A stretch of 64,000 nucleotides of DNA from Prorocentrum cordatum (Eukaryota > Sar > Dinophyceae > Prorocentrales > Prorocentraceae), in NCBI GenBank assembly GCA_963575745.1, contig CAUYUJ010016882.1:620969-684968 (forward strand), given 5' to 3'. The notes under the pieces were generated by a model. The model saw only the letters and a program-made list of their open reading frames with translations. It was not told where the DNA came from and did not search any database. Position 1 is the stretch's first letter. Each line of letters opens with the position of its first letter. The translations under genes were made by a program, and so were the position numbers. Positions 62,430-64,000 of the stretch are shown in pieces.

Positions 62430-62557
62430 GAGGCTTCCTTGGGGTTTTCTCGGGGCCAGGCCGCCTCACGAGAGCGGTGCGGAGTCGCAATATTCGAGCT
62501 GAAGGCTTTGATCTCGCCGATGGGATTGATTTTCTTGATGGGTTCAGGAACGTCTGA
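62430..62557 (+). pseudogene. Possible methyltransferase start, truncated
   Basis: In a frame shifted from the recombinase: GFLGVFSGPGRLTRAVRSRN and IRAEGFDLADGIDFLDGFRN, then a stop. F-x-G-x-G-x-L-x-x-A-V followed 10 residues later by an acidic FDLADG fits motif I and II of SAM-dependent methyltransferases, and some DIRS-type elements carry a methyltransferase. Only about 40 residues remain before a CT-rich tract and the 90-bp array. Confidence 0.35.
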
Positions 62558-62721
62558 TGGCCTTAGTGAGAAGTAGACGAGTGTTTTTCCCAACCATCCT
62601 GTGGTGTTGGGTCCTCGTTTTGAAGAAACGGTCCCCGCGTTCTCCCCTCCTCCTCCTCTGCCCCCTCCTCCCCCTCCTCCCTCCTCCCTCCTCCCACCAT
62701 CATCATCGTCATCATCCTCCA

Positions 62722-64000
62722 TTTCGGCACACCCCTCACACGCTTCGTGGCCCCATAGGGAACCCCACCGACGGCGGCCCCAGTGCTGCCGCCCGCATGC
62801 GTCACGCACACCCAATTCGGCACACCCCTCACACGCTTCGTGGCCCCATAGGGAGCCCCACCGAGGGCCCCAGTGCTGCCGCCCGCATGCGTCACGCACA
62901 CCCAATTCGGCACACCCCTCACACGCTTCGTGGCCCCATAGGGAGCCCCGCCGAAGGCGGCCCCAGTGCTGCCGCCCGCATGCGTCACGCACACCCAATT
63001 CGGCACACCCCTCACACGTTTCGTGGCCCCAGAAGGGAGCCCCACCGAAGGCCCCAATGCTGCCGCCCGCATGCGTCCCGCACACCCAATTCGGCACACC
63101 CCCTCACACGCTTCGTGGCCCCATAAGGGAGCCCCACCGAAGGCCCCAGTGCTGCCGCCCGCATGCGTCACGCACACCCAATTCGGCACACCCCATCACA
63201 CGTTTCGTGGCCCCATAGGGAGCCCCACCGAAGGCCCCAGTGCTGCCGCCCGCATGCGTCCCGCACACCCAATTCGGCACACCCCTCACACGTTTCGTGG
63301 CCCCATAGGGAGCCCCACCGAAGGCCCCAGTGCTGCCGCCCGCATGCGTCCCGCACACCCAATTCGGCACACCCCTCACACGTTTCGTGGCCCCATAGGG
63401 AGCCCCACCGAAGGCCCAGTGCTGCTGCCCGCATACTTCGGCACACCCCTCACACGTTTCGTGGCCCCATAGGGAGCCCCACCGAAGGCCACAGTGTTGC
63501 CGCCCGCATCCGTCACGCACACCCAATTCGGCACACCCCTCACACGTTTCGTGGCCCCATAGGGAGCCCCACCGAAGGCCCCAGTGCTGCCGCCCGCATG
63601 CGTCACGCACACCCAATTCGGCACACCCCTCACACGTTTCGTGGCCCCATAGGGAGCCCCACCGAAGGCCCCAGTGCTGCCGCCCGCATGCGTCCCGCAC
63701 ACCCAATTCGGCACACCCCTCACACGTTTCGTGGCCCCATAGGGAGCCCCACCGAAGGCCCCAGTGCTGCCGCCCGCATGCGTCCCGCACATCCAATTCG
63801 GCACACCCCTCACACGTTTCGTGGCCCCATAGGGAGCCCCACCGAAGGCCCCAGTGCTGCCGCCCGCATGCGTCACGCACACCCAATTCGGCACACCCCT
63901 CACACGTTTCGTGGCCCCATAGGGAGCTCCACCGAAGGCCCCAGTGGCGGCGCTCACATGCGCATGCGTCCCGCACACCCATTTCGGCACATCCCTGACA
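62722..64000. repeat. 90-bp tandem array running off the window
   Basis: Fifteen copies start with TTCGGCACACCCCTCACACG (62722, 62816, 62906, 62999, 63090, 63182, 63273, 63363, 63437, 63527, 63617, 63707, 63797, 63887, 63983). Spacing is mostly 90 bp, with a 74-bp deletion copy at 63363. As 90 is divisible by three, frames on both strands stay open and give 30-residue repeats; these are not accepted as genes without expression evidence. Confidence 0.95.

Overview
The window reads as nuclear DNA of a core dinoflagellate; the genus cannot be assigned from the sequence. The reasons are three relict copies of the dinoflagellate spliced leader (DinoSL), many long triplet and dinucleotide microsatellites, GC-rich DNA, short introns, and fragments of mobile-element proteins of dinoflagellate type. 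No rRNA or tRNA gene was seen, there is no clear prokaryotic operon, and there is one 100-base assembly gap (6314-6413).

Layout. 0-6 kb: a relict DinoSL, purine tracts, degenerate tandem repeats, one clear host exon of an Atg22/UMF1-like transporter (minus strand, 2109-2393), a 155-bp TTAA-ended MITE and further minisatellites. 6.4-9.5 kb: two minus-strand genes, a transposase-like gene and an intact 468-aa gene of unknown function, each preceded by a relict DinoSL; the second has its start codon in the loop of a 24-bp hairpin. 10.4-21.1 kb: the best gene cluster, with two successive head-to-head gene pairs (two-exon coiled-coil genes, then Gly-Tyr-Asp repeat genes), an array of eight palindromes, and three minus-strand unknown genes, two of which share sequence blocks. 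21.6-36.6 kb: a plus-strand region of broken coding segments (an unknown gene family, a DDE transposase, a LINE gag-like segment and endonuclease) studded with 24 exact copies of CCGCAGCAGCGG plus variants, nearly all drawn out into hairpins with covarying flanks. 37-57 kb: mostly satellites, microsatellites and MITEs, with a LINE tail on the minus strand. 57.2-62.6 kb: a decayed DIRS-like tyrosine-recombinase retrotransposon (gag-like, RT, RNase H, recombinase, possible methyltransferase start). 62.7 kb to the end: a 90-bp tandem array running off the window.

The strongest candidate for something undescribed is the plus-oriented hairpin family at 21.9-36.5 kb. It keeps an AGCA loop and a GC stem, its flanks vary but stay complementary, and it lies in all three reading frames of apparent coding sequence. 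A second odd-length palindrome family (CCCTCTGTGACAGAGGG) shares the region. The other notable structures are the 27-nt palindrome array at 13.2 kb and the start-codon hairpin at 9.4 kb.

Most long open frames here are artefacts of triplet repeats or of repeat periods divisible by three. Mobile-element family names rest on remembered sequence resemblance and have not been searched.
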